Notes: generated by a model not told the origin, from the sequence alone. A DNA stretch of 64,000 nucleotides from Candidatus Saccharimonadota bacterium (GCA_017513185.1 JAFXGL010000014.1:1-64000); one strand, 5' to 3'; positions 49,914 through 58,587 are shown, counted from the first letter of the stretch. Numbers and translations are program-made.

Positions 49914-50363
49914 ATGAAAAAGAAAACCGTTGATTTGACTAAAGAGGGGAAAGCGGAGCTCGAGAAAGAGCTGAAAGACCGCATCGCGGAGCGCGAGACA
50001 ATTAAGGAAAAAATTGCGACCGCAAGGGCGTTTGGTGATTTGTCCGAAAATGAAGATTATTCGGCGGCGCGAAATGAGCAGAAGTTGAACGAGACGAGAA
50101 TTTCGGAGATTGAAGAGATTTTAAAGAATGCAAAAGTGATTGCTAATCGCGGACATGAGAAGGTGGGGATGGGGGCAAAGGTAACCGTGAGCCTTGGCGG
50201 GAAGAAGTATACATATTCTGTAGTGGGGCCGGTGGAGGCGAATCCGCTGGAAGGCAAGATTTCTGATGCGAGTCCGATAGGCAAGGCGCTGCTAGGGAAA
50301 CGCGCTGGGGACGAATATGTGTTGCCGAATGGAAATAAAGGCAAAATTGTAAGTGTAGAGTAA
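49914..50363 (+). CDS. greA: Transcription elongation factor GreA
   Basis: Rescues backtracked RNA polymerase by stimulating transcript cleavage; 149 residues. The N-terminal coiled coil carries the acidic tip GDLSENEDYSAARNEQ (D and E at the tip reach the active site) near residues 40-56. The C-terminal FKBP-like domain shows VGMGAKVTVSLGGKKYTYSVVGPVEANPLEGKISDASPIGKALLGKRAGDEY. Length slightly below E. coli GreA (158). It is in one unit with proS; the gene after it has its own promoter. Confidence 0.95.
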   Translation: MKKKTVDLTKEGKAELEKELKDRIAERETIKEKIATARAFGDLSENEDYSAARNEQKLNETRISEIEEILKNAKVIANRGHEKVGMGAKVTVSLGGKKYTYSVVGPVEANPLEGKISDASPIGKALLGKRAGDEYVLPNGNKGKIVSVE

Positions 50364-50366
50364 GGG

Positions 50367-50381
50367 TGGTATAATATGCTC
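50367..50381 (+). promoter_or_regulatory. Leaderless-type promoter of the CDF transporter
   Basis: TGGTATAAT (50367-50375), then ATGCTC and ATG at 50382. The spacing favours the second of two in-frame ATG codons. Confidence 0.6.
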
Positions 50382-51233
50382 ATGGAAAATAGACATGAGC
50401 GAATTGTAGGGGCGAGTATTGCCGGGGTGGTGATAAATTTGGTTTTTGTGGGACTGAAGACTTTGATTGGCGTGCTGAGCGGTTCGGTGTCAGTAGTGGT
50501 GGATGCAGTGAATAATGGGACGGATGTGTTGTCGGCTCTAGTGACGCTTGCTGGCGTGAAATTGGCGCGAAGAAAACCGGATAAGGAACACCCGCATGGA
50601 CATGGTAGGGTGGAGTATATTGCGGCGATAGGGGTGGGGCTGATTATTTTGGCGGTGGGCATAGGGGCGGCGTTAGCCAGTGTACCGAAGATCAGCCGGC
50701 CGGAGGTGGCGAATTATTCAGCATTATCAATTGTGGTGATTTCCGCGACGGTGATAGTGAAGCTGGTATTTGGTAGGTATTTGCGAAAGGTGGGGAAGGT
50801 GACACGGTCAAGGAGCCTGGAGGGGACGGGAGTGGATGCGATGTTCGACGCGGCGCTGTCGTTTGGGACGCTGGTGGGGGCGGTGGTGAGCATGTTGTTT
50901 AACGTGTCGATTGATGGGATTATTGGGGTGGTAATTGCAGCGTTCATTGTGAAGAGTGCGATTGAAATTATTAGTGAGGCAATGGGGGATTTGATTGGTA
51001 GAAGAGCAGACGAGAGGCTGGTGCGGCGCGTGAGGGACGTGATACGAGGCGTGGAAGGGGTGAAGGGGGTGCCGAAGCTAGTGCTGCATGATTATGGCCC
51101 GGAGGATGTGAGCGGAGCGGTGAAGATTGAGGTGAATCCGAAGATGACGGTAAGGGAGCTGACGGAGATAACGGAGGAGATTGAGAAAAGAGTGCTGGAA
51201 GAGTTGGACGTGAAGCTAATTGTAGGGGTGTAG
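50382..51233 (+). CDS. Cation diffusion facilitator transporter
   Basis: Proton-coupled efflux of divalent metals such as Zn, Fe, Mn or Cd; 283 residues. Six helices are expected. TM2 has VSVVVDAVNNGTDVLSALV (the usual S-x-x-x-x-D-x-x-x-x-D metal site, second site position Asp) and TM5 has GTGVDAMFDAALSFGTLVGAV with D-x-x-x-D. The histidine-rich loop is DKEHPHGHGRVEYIAAIG. A short cytosolic domain (VKGVPKLVLHDYGPEDVSGAVKIEVNPKMT) ends the protein. Metal preference cannot be read from the sequence. It is monocistronic. Confidence 0.9.
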   Translation: MENRHERIVGASIAGVVINLVFVGLKTLIGVLSGSVSVVVDAVNNGTDVLSALVTLAGVKLARRKPDKEHPHGHGRVEYIAAIGVGLIILAVGIGAALASVPKISRPEVANYSALSIVVISATVIVKLVFGRYLRKVGKVTRSRSLEGTGVDAMFDAALSFGTLVGAVVSMLFNVSIDGIIGVVIAAFIVKSAIEIISEAMGDLIGRRADERLVRRVRDVIRGVEGVKGVPKLVLHDYGPEDVSGAVKIEVNPKMTVRELTEITEEIEKRVLEELDVKLIVGV

Positions 51234-51312
51234 ATTGATTTTTAGTGGGAAATGTGATATAATATAAGTATAAGGCTATTCGTTTTTTAATAATTTAGAA
51301 GGGGGAATATTT

Positions 51313-52029
51313 GTGAAAAAGATTTGTTTGATTTTGCTGGCCGTGTTGATGTTGACGACAATGCTGTTTGCGACTGCGAGTGCGGAAGGATTTGACGTGG
51401 AACTGAACCCGGGTCTTGATTATCTGATTTTGGTAAATGACGAACAGACGTATGAGTTTGGTGGTGAGTATGATAAAGTTTTGACCGAAACTGATGAACG
51501 TGGAGAATATGTAGCGATGGTCATGGCGCCAGATGTTTATGGTGACGAGACTCCGGTAGAGAAGGCGACCTATGCTGCATTTGTGCGGTTACAGGGAGCG
51601 CTCGCGGAGCGAGGGCTGTTAGTGCAGTTGTACAGTGGGTATTGGTCTAAGGGGCTTCATGAGAGTTTGATGGAGAGCCATAAGGATAATATGCCGACGA
51701 TATGGAAATTGCCCGAGGTGGGCCATTCGGATCATAACACAGGACTGACGATATGGGTGTACATTTGGGATAGATTTGAAGGCGTAGATGAAAAGTACCT
51801 GTGGGGTGTCGAAACGCAAGAGAGAAGCGAGACGATACCACGATTCAAGCTATTGCACGAGCTGTTGCCGGATTATGGGTTTATAGACCGTTACCCGCTC
51901 GGAAAAGAAGAGTGGACTAGAACACAGAGTGAGCCGTTCGAGATTCGCTTTGTGGGATCACCTGAAGTTGCACATGCAATTATGGACAATGGTTTGTGTC
52001 TGGAAGAATATCTGGAAATGAACAAATAA
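51313..52029 (+). CDS. VanY/M15-like exported protein with lost zinc ligands
   Basis: A 238-residue exported protein. GTG start after AAGGGGGAATATTT, then a signal peptide (MKKICLILLAVLMLTTMLFATASA). The fold follows the D-Ala-D-Ala carboxypeptidase VanY pattern: VQLYSGYWSKGLHESLM, VGHSDHNTGLTIWVYIWDRF (standard SxHxxGxAxD) near residue 136, LLPDYGFIDRYPLGKEEWT, and EPFEIRFVG near 206 (standard EPWHxRYVG). The zinc-ligand Asp of the first and His of the second motif are replaced by Trp and Glu, so it is probably not an active peptidase but may bind peptidoglycan stems. Confidence 0.75.
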   Translation: MKKICLILLAVLMLTTMLFATASAEGFDVELNPGLDYLILVNDEQTYEFGGEYDKVLTETDERGEYVAMVMAPDVYGDETPVEKATYAAFVRLQGALAERGLLVQLYSGYWSKGLHESLMESHKDNMPTIWKLPEVGHSDHNTGLTIWVYIWDRFEGVDEKYLWGVETQERSETIPRFKLLHELLPDYGFIDRYPLGKEEWTRTQSEPFEIRFVGSPEVAHAIMDNGLCLEEYLEMNK

Positions 52030-52054
52030 TAGTACTTTACAAACGAATAGCTAG

Positions 52055-52078
52055 AGGCTCCTTTGAGGAGCCTTTTTT
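52055..52078 (+). terminator. Intrinsic terminator
   Basis: GGCTCC-tttga-GGAGCC followed by TTTTTT; ends the VanY-like gene. Confidence 0.85.
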
Positions 52079-52080
52079 AA

Positions 52081-52095
52081 TGCTATAATGAAGGT
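52081..52095 (+). promoter_or_regulatory. Leaderless-type promoter of the GH3 gene
   Basis: TGCTATAAT (52081-52089), then GAAGGT and ATG at 52096. Confidence 0.65.
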
Positions 52096-53331
52096 ATGAA
52101 AAAGTTTATTTGGATAATCTTGGGGGTGGCCGTGGTGGCGGCGGGGGTGTTTGGGGTGATGAAACTGACCGGGAAGAGGACGGAAGAGAAGGAGCAGCCG
52201 GTGGTGGAGGATAAGTCGGTAGAAGAAGCGGTGGAGAAGTGGATGGAACAGATGGATCTTGAGACGAAGATTGGGCAGATGATTATTATGACGAACGAGG
52301 AGCAGGACGTGACGGAGGCGTTTTACCAGGAGTTGATGGAGGTGAGGCCGGGCGGATATATTTTGATGATACCGAATATTACGACTTTTGCGCGGACGAA
52401 GCAGATGCTGGTGGAGATTGATAGGGTGTCGCGACAGGAGTATGGAGTAGAGGGGTTGCCGATGATTTTAGCGACGGACGAAGAGGGTGGAAATGTGCAG
52501 AGGCTGCTGTATGTGCAGGATAAGGAGGCGACGGATGTGCCGTATATGTATGACGTGGGAAGGATGGGGGATGAGGAGCTGGCTTTTGAGATAGGGAAGG
52601 TGCTTGGGGAGGAAGTGCGGAGCTTGGGGCTAAACCTGACGTTTGCGCCGGACGTGGATGTGTTTTCTAATCCAGCGAATGAGGTGATAGGAAAGCGGAG
52701 CTTTGGTGAAGACAAGGAGACAGTGGCGAAGATGGCTCTCAAAGTGGCGAGCGGGATAGAGAGCGCGGGGGTGGGGACGGCGTATAAACATTTTCCTGGG
52801 CATGGTGATACGACGGTGGATTCGCATGTGGCGTTGCCAGTGATAAATAAGAGCTGGGAGGAGCTGGAGAAGGTGGGGCTGTATCCGTTTAGGCGGGTGA
52901 TTGAAGCAGGCGCGGAGATGGTGATGGTGGGGCATATTGCGGTGAATGGTAGCGAAGAACCGGCGAGTTTGGACAAAGAGGTGGTGACGGATGTGCTGAG
53001 GGGGAAGCTAGGTTTTGCGGGGTTGGCGGTGACGGATGCGTTGAATATGGGGGCGGTGGCGGAAAGCTATACTGGTGCGGAGATAGCGGTAAAGGCGGTG
53101 GAGGCGGGAGAAGACCTGTTACTGATGCCGGTGAGCGCGAAAGAGGCACGAGATGCGATTGTGGCGGCAGTAGAGAGGGGAGAGATAACAGAGGCGAGGA
53201 TTGATGAATCGGTGAAGAAGATTTTGAACTATAAAGCCAGGCGGCTAAAGAACTTTGTGGCGGGGGACGAAGCGGAGTTTGGTGGCGAGGTGCATAAAAA
53301 AGTAGTTCAGCGAGTGACGAAGGGTGAATAG
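52096..53331 (+). CDS. Exported GH3 beta-N-acetylhexosaminidase-like enzyme
   Basis: A 411-residue family 3 glycoside hydrolase, NagZ-like, that probably trims GlcNAc from peptidoglycan fragments. An N-terminal helix (FIWIILGVAVVAAGVFGVM) anchors or exports it. Motifs are MILATDEEGGNVQRL near residue 127, YKHFPGHGDTTVDSHVALP (the catalytic His-Asp loop, KHFPGHGD) near 233-251 and LAVTDALNMGAVAE, where the Asp is the nucleophile position. The C-terminal second domain is absent, as in single-domain NagZ. Together with the VanY-like protein it makes a wall-related cluster. Confidence 0.9.
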   Translation: MKKFIWIILGVAVVAAGVFGVMKLTGKRTEEKEQPVVEDKSVEEAVEKWMEQMDLETKIGQMIIMTNEEQDVTEAFYQELMEVRPGGYILMIPNITTFARTKQMLVEIDRVSRQEYGVEGLPMILATDEEGGNVQRLLYVQDKEATDVPYMYDVGRMGDEELAFEIGKVLGEEVRSLGLNLTFAPDVDVFSNPANEVIGKRSFGEDKETVAKMALKVASGIESAGVGTAYKHFPGHGDTTVDSHVALPVINKSWEELEKVGLYPFRRVIEAGAEMVMVGHIAVNGSEEPASLDKEVVTDVLRGKLGFAGLAVTDALNMGAVAESYTGAEIAVKAVEAGEDLLLMPVSAKEARDAIVAAVERGEITEARIDESVKKILNYKARRLKNFVAGDEAEFGGEVHKKVVQRVTKGE

Positions 53332-53368
53332 TTTGTTATAATGAGAAAAAGAGGAGGTGTATTTATAA

Positions 53369-53923
53369 ATGAGATTGTATTTGGTGCGACACGGGGAGAC
53401 GGATTGGAATAAGGAGAACAGGATGCAGGGGAGAAAGGGTGTGGGATTGAACGAGGTGGGCGTGGAGCAGGTGAAGGCGTTAGCGACAAAGATTCGGGAG
53501 CGCGGGTTGGAGTTTGACATATGCTTGGCATCGCCTTTGAAGAGAGCGGTGGAATCGGCAGAGATTTTGGTGGGAGGGAAATGCGAGATATTATATGACG
53601 AGCGATTGGTGGAGCGAGGATTTGGCGAGTTTGAGGGGAAGACTTTGGATGAATATCGGGAGGGGATAGGTGGGAATGATACTACTGATAGGCAGTTGAA
53701 CTATGCGGGATTTGGGATTGAGCCGATAAATGAAGTTTTGGAGCGGGCGAAAAGTTTTCTTGAGGAAGCGAAAGAAAAGTATGCTGGAGAGACGAGGGTT
53801 TTAGTGGTGGCGCATGGTGCATTACTGAGAGCTTTGCATTTTGAAATAGTCGGTTATACCGACGAAACGGATTTTCATGAGATGCATTTTGGCAATGCAG
53901 AGATGAGGGAATACGAAATCTAA
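53369..53923 (+). CDS. Histidine phosphatase superfamily protein
   Basis: A 184-residue branch-1 histidine phosphatase (phosphoglycerate mutase-like). The catalytic motif is LVRHGETDWNKENRMQG near residues 5-21, with the phospho-accepting His; ASPLKRAVESAEIL has the second Arg; LVERGFGEFEGKTLDEY the Glu; and VVAHGALLRAL the second His. The substrate is open: phosphosugars, nucleotides or cobalamin precursors are all known in the family. AGAGGAGGTG precedes the ATG, with TATAAT near 53336-53341. It overlaps the next leftward gene by 4 nt. Confidence 0.85.
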   Translation: MRLYLVRHGETDWNKENRMQGRKGVGLNEVGVEQVKALATKIRERGLEFDICLASPLKRAVESAEILVGGKCEILYDERLVERGFGEFEGKTLDEYREGIGGNDTTDRQLNYAGFGIEPINEVLERAKSFLEEAKEKYAGETRVLVVAHGALLRALHFEIVGYTDETDFHEMHFGNAEMREYEI

Positions 53924-54189
53924 GATTTTTTAGATTTCTGTTCTTGCTTATTTTTCTTTTCTAGCTTGGTCTCGGGCTTCCAGAAGATGTAGGTAATGAT
54001 GCCGAAGATGACGGCGAAGATAGCAGGTTCGAGGACGTAATCGCCAAGAGTGTAGGTGAAATCACTGTGAGTGAGGACTTGGGTCCAAATAAGGTCGAAA
54101 AGTGGCCAAATGACCATGGCCGCGATAAAGGTGGCGATGGCGATAACAATTGATGATTTGATGCGGTTTTTGCGAATTTTGTCTAACAT
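53920..54189 (-). CDS. Small two-helix membrane protein, unknown
   Basis: An 89-residue protein with a basic N-terminus (MLDKIRKNRIKS), two membrane helices (IVIAIATFIAAMVIWPLFDLI and YVLEPAIFAVIFGIITYIFW) and a lysine-rich tail (KLEKKNKQEQKSKKS). No known family was recognised. Its start is fixed by a -10 six bases upstream, opposite to the tRNA-Val promoter. Confidence 0.6.
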   Translation of the reverse strand: MLDKIRKNRIKSSIVIAIATFIAAMVIWPLFDLIWTQVLTHSDFTYTLGDYVLEPAIFAVIFGIITYIFWKPETKLEKKNKQEQKSKKS

Positions 54190-54204
54190 AAGAATATTGT
54201 AACA
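54190..54204 (-). promoter_or_regulatory. Leaderless-type promoter of the 89-residue protein gene
   Basis: Reverse-strand TGTTACAAT (TACAAT at 54201-54196), 6 nt before ATG 54189. Confidence 0.55.
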
Positions 54205-54255
54205 TTTTTGCTATAGATAAAAAAGAGGAAGTGGAGTATAATTTAAAGATATGAT

Positions 54256-54332
54256 GGGTCGCTAGCTCAGTTGGCTAGAGCGCCTCGTTTACACCGAGGA
54301 GGTCAGGGGTTCGAGCCCCTTGCGACCCACCA
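54256..54332 (+). tRNA. tRNA-Val (TAC)
   Basis: Acceptor GGGTCGC/GCGACCC, D arm GCTC/GAGC, anticodon arm CCTCG-TTTACAC-CGAGG (TAC), T arm with TTCGAGC, encoded CCA. TATAAT lies at 54234-54239. thrS begins 27 nt after it, so they are likely co-transcribed. Confidence 0.96.
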
Positions 54333-54359
54333 GTTATAAAATCTAAAAAGGATAAAGCT

Positions 54360-56129
54360 ATGGAAAAGCAAAACGAAGTAGAAAAGATGCGACATACGCT
54401 GAGCCATGTGCTGGCAGCAGCGGTGAAGGAACTTTATCCGACAACAACATTTGGGATTGGGCCGGCGATTGATGACGGGTTTTATTATGATATGGATTTT
54501 GGCACGGAGAAGATTACCGAGGCAGACCTCGCAAAAATCGAAAAGAAGATGCGCGGGATTGTGAAGCGTGGATTTACGATGGAGCGAAGCGAGAAATCTA
54601 GGAATGATGCGCTGGACTGGGCGATTGAGGGGAAGCAGGGATTGAAGAAAGAGCTGATTGAAGAGTTGCCGGAGAGTGAGACGATTTCTTTCTATACGAT
54701 GGTAGATTCGGCCGGAAAAACGGTATTTGAAGATTTGTGTAAGGGGCCACATATTGCCTGCTCGAAAGAGGTGGGGGCGTTTAAACTAACGAAAGTAGCA
54801 GGGGCGTATTGGCGAGGGGATGAGAAGCGCCAAATGTTGACGCGCGTGTATGGGGTGGCGTTTGCTACTCAAGAGGAGCTAGATGAATATCTGAAGCGAC
54901 AAGAGGAAGCAAAGGCGCGTGACCACAGGAAGCTGGGGAAAGAGCTGGACCTTTATACCTTTTCTGATTTGGTGGGGGCAGGGTTGCCGATGTTTACTCC
55001 GAGGGGGACATTGATGCGGGATTTGTTGGCGGATTATTCGTTGAGCTTGCGCAAGCGCGCAGGGTTTGACAGAGTGTGGACGCCGCATATTACGAAGTTG
55101 GACCTTTATAAAACTTCTGGACATTATGCGAAGTTTGGCGATGAGCTGTTTATTGTGCATTCGCAAGTGAATGGGGAAGAGTTTGCCTTGAAGCCGATGA
55201 ACTGCCCGCATCATACGCAGATTTTTGCCTCTAGGCCGCGGACGTATCGAGATATGCCGGTGCGCTATATGGAGCCGACGACGGATTATCGTGATGAAAA
55301 GACGGGGGAGTTGGGCGGACTCTCGCGCGTGCGTTCTTTGACGCAGGATGATTCGCATGTGTTCTGTCGCAATACGCAAATTAAGGACGAAATAAAAAAC
55401 TTGGTCGCGATTGTGCAAGAGTTTTATACGAGTATGGGGATGAATAAATTGCGTGCTCGTTTATCGTATCGCTCTGATGAGGACAAGTATCTTGGTGATA
55501 AAAAACTATGGGCGATGGCGCAGAAAGAGATTCGTCAGGCTGCGATTGATAACAAGCTGGATTTCTTTGAGATGGAAGGGGAGGCGGCGTTTTATGGGCC
55601 GAAGATTGACTTTATGGCCGAGGATGCGATTGGTCGCGAACACCAAGTGGCGACGATTCAGCTGGACTTCGTGCAGCCAGAGCGATTTGGTTTGGAGTTC
55701 GTGAACGAGAAGGGCGAAAAAGAACGCCCAGTGATGATTCACCATGCAACGCTTGGCTCTATCGAACGGTTTATGAGTGTGTTTATTGAACATACGGCGG
55801 GCTGGTTCCCGTTGTGGTGTGCGCCGGAACAGGTGCGTATCTTGACGGTGAATGATAAGGTGAGTAAGTATGTGGACGAGATTTGTGGGGAGCTGTCTAA
55901 GGTGGTACTAGAGAAGCCGCTGGAGCATAATAAGTTGCGCTTTACGGTGGACGATAGTGATGATAGCCTTGGGAAAAAGATTCGTAAGGCGACGAGCATG
56001 AAGATTCCGGTGGTGTTGATTGTAGGCGAGAAGGATAAGGAAGCGAAGGAAGTGTCGGTGAGACTGAAAGACAGCGAAGATAAGGTGAAACTGAGCAAGC
56101 TAGCGGAATATATTAAGGGAATAAAATAA
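54360..56129 (+). CDS. thrS: Threonyl-tRNA synthetase without TGS domain
   Basis: Class II synthetase for threonine, 589 residues (E. coli 642). The TGS domain normally at the N-terminus is missing; the protein starts in the editing domain with MRHTLSHVLAAAVKELYP (H-x-x-x-H) and GPHIACSKEVGAFKLTKVAGAYWRGD. Catalytic motifs are GLPMFTPRGTLMRDLLADY (motif 1), MPVRYMEPTTDYRDEKTGELGGLSRVRSLTQDDSHVF (motif 2) and HHATLGSIERFMSVFIEHTAGWFPLW (motif 3). The anticodon-binding domain follows. It is downstream of tRNA-Val; miaA starts 1 nt after its stop. Confidence 0.95.
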   Translation: MEKQNEVEKMRHTLSHVLAAAVKELYPTTTFGIGPAIDDGFYYDMDFGTEKITEADLAKIEKKMRGIVKRGFTMERSEKSRNDALDWAIEGKQGLKKELIEELPESETISFYTMVDSAGKTVFEDLCKGPHIACSKEVGAFKLTKVAGAYWRGDEKRQMLTRVYGVAFATQEELDEYLKRQEEAKARDHRKLGKELDLYTFSDLVGAGLPMFTPRGTLMRDLLADYSLSLRKRAGFDRVWTPHITKLDLYKTSGHYAKFGDELFIVHSQVNGEEFALKPMNCPHHTQIFASRPRTYRDMPVRYMEPTTDYRDEKTGELGGLSRVRSLTQDDSHVFCRNTQIKDEIKNLVAIVQEFYTSMGMNKLRARLSYRSDEDKYLGDKKLWAMAQKEIRQAAIDNKLDFFEMEGEAAFYGPKIDFMAEDAIGREHQVATIQLDFVQPERFGLEFVNEKGEKERPVMIHHATLGSIERFMSVFIEHTAGWFPLWCAPEQVRILTVNDKVSKYVDEICGELSKVVLEKPLEHNKLRFTVDDSDDSLGKKIRKATSMKIPVVLIVGEKDKEAKEVSVRLKDSEDKVKLSKLAEYIKGIK

Positions 56130-56130
56130 G

Positions 56131-56907
56131 ATGATTCCGGTAATTGTGGGACCCACCGGCTCGGGGAAGACGGGGGTCTCCATTGCTATTGCGAAGGAAA
56201 TTAGCGGAGAGATTATTTCTGCGGATTCGCGGACGATTTATAAGGGGATGGATGTGGGGACGGCGAAGCCTTTGCTTTTTGAAAGGGAAGGAGTGCCGCA
56301 TTTTGGGTTTGACTTGGTGGAGCCAGGAGAGCGATTTACGGTGAAGGATTGGAAGGATTTTGCGGAGGAGAAGATTCGCGAAATCGAAACGGGGGGGAAG
56401 GTGCCAATGGTGGTGGGCGGAACTGGCTTGTATGTGGATGCGTTGGTGTTTGACTATAAGTTTGAGGTGCCGGGTAAGGCATATGATGAAAATCGTGGAA
56501 AGTGTGCAAAAAATTTGAACGGAGCGAATAACCCTGACAGACAAAAAATGTGTTCAAAGTATAAAATCTTTGGCATACTTTGGGAGCCGGAAGAATTGCG
56601 TGCTCGGCTATTAGAACGAGCGGATAAAATGTTTAACAATGAGCTGTATGCGGAAACAGAACGATTGGTGAAAGAATATGGGTGGGAGAACAAAGCAATG
56701 ACGAGTAATGTATACCAGTTTGCGTGGAAATTTATGCAGGGAGAACTGACACGAGAGGAGGCGGTGAGGCTGAGTGCGGTGGATGATTGGCATTTGGCAA
56801 AACGGCAGATGACGTGGTTTAGACGGAATGAAAAAATTTTATGGGTGCCGCTTGAAAAAATGAAACAGACTGTGGTAGAATGTATACAGAATGAGCAAAG
56901 AAAATAG
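56131..56907 (+). CDS. miaA: tRNA dimethylallyltransferase
   Basis: Adds a dimethylallyl group to A37 of tRNAs reading UNN codons; 258 residues, shorter than the usual 300-315. P-loop VGPTGSGKTGVSIAIAKEI near residues 5-23; IISADSRTIYKGMDVGTAKP is the conserved DSRQxY/MDIGTAKP segment (Gln replaced by Thr); VVGGTGLYVDALVF and KRQMTWFRRNEKILWV are also present. The shortening lies in the tRNA-clamping insertion. It overlaps the next gene by 17 nt. Confidence 0.92.
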   Translation: MIPVIVGPTGSGKTGVSIAIAKEISGEIISADSRTIYKGMDVGTAKPLLFEREGVPHFGFDLVEPGERFTVKDWKDFAEEKIREIETGGKVPMVVGGTGLYVDALVFDYKFEVPGKAYDENRGKCAKNLNGANNPDRQKMCSKYKIFGILWEPEELRARLLERADKMFNNELYAETERLVKEYGWENKAMTSNVYQFAWKFMQGELTREEAVRLSAVDDWHLAKRQMTWFRRNEKILWVPLEKMKQTVVECIQNEQRK

Positions 56908-57496
56908 TACGCCAATAGAAAAATTGTTCGGGTCGAAGACGCGAGCGAAACTATTGAGTCTTTTATTTGAAAATACGGACAAGTCGTATTATGTGCGAGA
57001 AATCACGCGCGTGATTGATGAGCAGATTAATTCGGTGCGGCGAGAGCTGTTGAACCTTGAGAGTGTGGGGGTGGTGAAGAATGAGACTTTTGATAACAAG
57101 GTGTATTATTCAGCGAATATGAAACATCCGTATGCACATGCGCTGAATGAAATCTTTTCCAAGAAGGTCAATCTATCTAAAGACCGTGATGTGAAGGAAA
57201 GCAGCTGGGAAGAGTATGTGAAACCAGTGCAGAAGTATCTCGCAGGAATGCTGCTAACTAACCGAGTGCCGGGGCAGGAGGGGGTGGATCTCTTGATTGT
57301 GGGGGATGATAAAACGAAGAAATTGACGCATTGGGCGGAAGTGGTGGAGAAGAAGGTAGGGAAGCCACTGAACTATGTGATATTTTCTATTGAAGACTTT
57401 TTGTACAGGAAGAGCGTACGCGATAAGTTCGTGATGGATATTTTGGAAATGGATGTTTCTGAATTAATTGACCCGGATAAATTAATTAAAGATTAG
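56891..57496 (+). CDS. Winged-helix regulator-like protein
   Basis: A 201-residue protein. Residues about 9-85 form an ArsR/MarR-like winged helix: LFGSKTRAKLLSLLFENTDKSYYVREITRVIDEQINSVRRELLNLESVGVVKNE. The rest has the layout of a minimal nucleotidyltransferase-like domain (KKLTHWAEVVEKKVGKPLNYVIFSIEDFLYRKSVRD) but without clear catalytic aspartates. Similar two-part proteins occur widely in CPR and archaea. ATG lies within the 3' end of miaA. DNA binding is likely; the target is unknown. Confidence 0.65.
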   Translation: MSKENSTPIEKLFGSKTRAKLLSLLFENTDKSYYVREITRVIDEQINSVRRELLNLESVGVVKNETFDNKVYYSANMKHPYAHALNEIFSKKVNLSKDRDVKESSWEEYVKPVQKYLAGMLLTNRVPGQEGVDLLIVGDDKTKKLTHWAEVVEKKVGKPLNYVIFSIEDFLYRKSVRDKFVMDILEMDVSELIDPDKLIKD

Positions 57497-57504
57497 GAGG
57501 CAAA

Positions 57505-57954
57505 ATGTTTGAAATTGAGAGCAAAAACCCGGACGTGATTACGATTACGACGAAAAAGACGAGTGTGACGTTTAACATTGCTGAGTACACGATTTCTGGT
57601 AATCTGTCAGTGGGGGCGATTCATGGGCCAGGAGAGTTTGAGATTGGTGATGTGACGATTCGCGGGATTGCTTTGACGGAAGGGAAGGTAATTTATGATG
57701 CCGAGATTGGTGGAGTGCATGTGGGGATTATTGGCGGGATTGAAGAAGGATTGGATGATTTAGGGGTGGCGAACGTGCTCTGCACTTCTAGCGTAAGAGC
57801 GATTCGTGAAATTGATCCGAAGGTAGTGATTGCGATGGGGAATGTGGATGGAATGGTGAGCGAGCTGAAGGTGGCTGCGAGAGCAGAAAAGAAGTATAAG
57901 GTGAAAAGCTTGGACGCGCTACCGGTAGCGCTGGAAGTGGTGGCACTGAATTAA
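57505..57954 (+). CDS. Truncated metallo-beta-lactamase-fold protein
   Basis: A 149-residue protein resembling the second half of UlaG-like MBL hydrolases: HGPGEFEIGDVTIRGIAL, IGGVHVGIIGGIEEGLDDLGVANVLC, and IDPKVVIAMGN. The N-terminal HxHxDH metal-binding motif is absent, and the later G(D/H) positions read GGIEEG, so no metal site remains. It is probably a non-catalytic remnant or binding protein. AGGAGG precedes ATG; its stop overlaps the M50 protease start (TTAATGA). Confidence 0.65.
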   Translation: MFEIESKNPDVITITTKKTSVTFNIAEYTISGNLSVGAIHGPGEFEIGDVTIRGIALTEGKVIYDAEIGGVHVGIIGGIEEGLDDLGVANVLCTSSVRAIREIDPKVVIAMGNVDGMVSELKVAARAEKKYKVKSLDALPVALEVVALN

Positions 57955-58586
57955 TGAATATTTTGGGCGTGGTGGTAGTTTTATGTGTCATAGTGTTTTC
58001 TATGATGCTGCATGAATTGGTGCACGGAGGGATGGCGTATCTTTTGGGGGACGAAACTGCGAAGGAAGATGGGCGGCTGACATTGAACCCGCTGAAACAT
58101 CTAGATCCGTTTATGTCGGTAATCTTGCCGCTGATAAGCTATTTGCTGGGTGGAGTGGTGTTTGGTGGAGCGAAGCCGGTGCCGGTGAATCCGCATAGGT
58201 TGAAGGGGAGAGAGTGGGGAATGGCAGCAGTAGCGATAGCGGGACCGCTGACAAATTTTGTACTCGCGTTTGTGAGCTTTTTGATATTGGAACTAACAAG
58301 TGTGAACGCGGGGAGCGGGCTGGCTTATACAATTTTGATTGAAATGGTGTTCGTGAATTTGGGCTTTGGTGTGTTTAACTTGATACCGATTCCGCCGCTG
58401 GATGGGTCGAGAGTGTTGTATGTGTTGATGCCGGATGGGGTGCGGGAGTTTATGGATAAGATGGAGAAGTTTGGCATATATATTATATATATACTAATAT
58501 TGGTTGGCGGTGGGGTGTTTTCTTCGGTGATGACGGGGGCGATTCAGGGGATTATTGATGGATTCTATTGGATAATTGGAAAATAG
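57954..58586 (+). CDS. Site-2-protease-type (M50) membrane metallopeptidase
   Basis: Intramembrane zinc protease of 210 residues with about five helices. The zinc motif is MLHELVHGGMAYLLGD (H-E-x-x-H, residues 20-24), and the third ligand is in NLIPIPPLDGSRVLYVLMP (NPxDG-like, here P-P-L-D-G). KPVPVNPHRLKGREWGMAAVAIAGPLTN is the conserved loop. No PDZ domain, so it belongs to the short group that may act on small membrane substrates. It is translationally coupled to the MBL-like gene and is followed by the 6S-like RNA. Confidence 0.88.
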   Translation: MNILGVVVVLCVIVFSMMLHELVHGGMAYLLGDETAKEDGRLTLNPLKHLDPFMSVILPLISYLLGGVVFGGAKPVPVNPHRLKGREWGMAAVAIAGPLTNFVLAFVSFLILELTSVNAGSGLAYTILIEMVFVNLGFGVFNLIPIPPLDGSRVLYVLMPDGVREFMDKMEKFGIYIIYILILVGGGVFSSVMTGAIQGIIDGFYWIIGK

Positions 58587-58587
58587 T

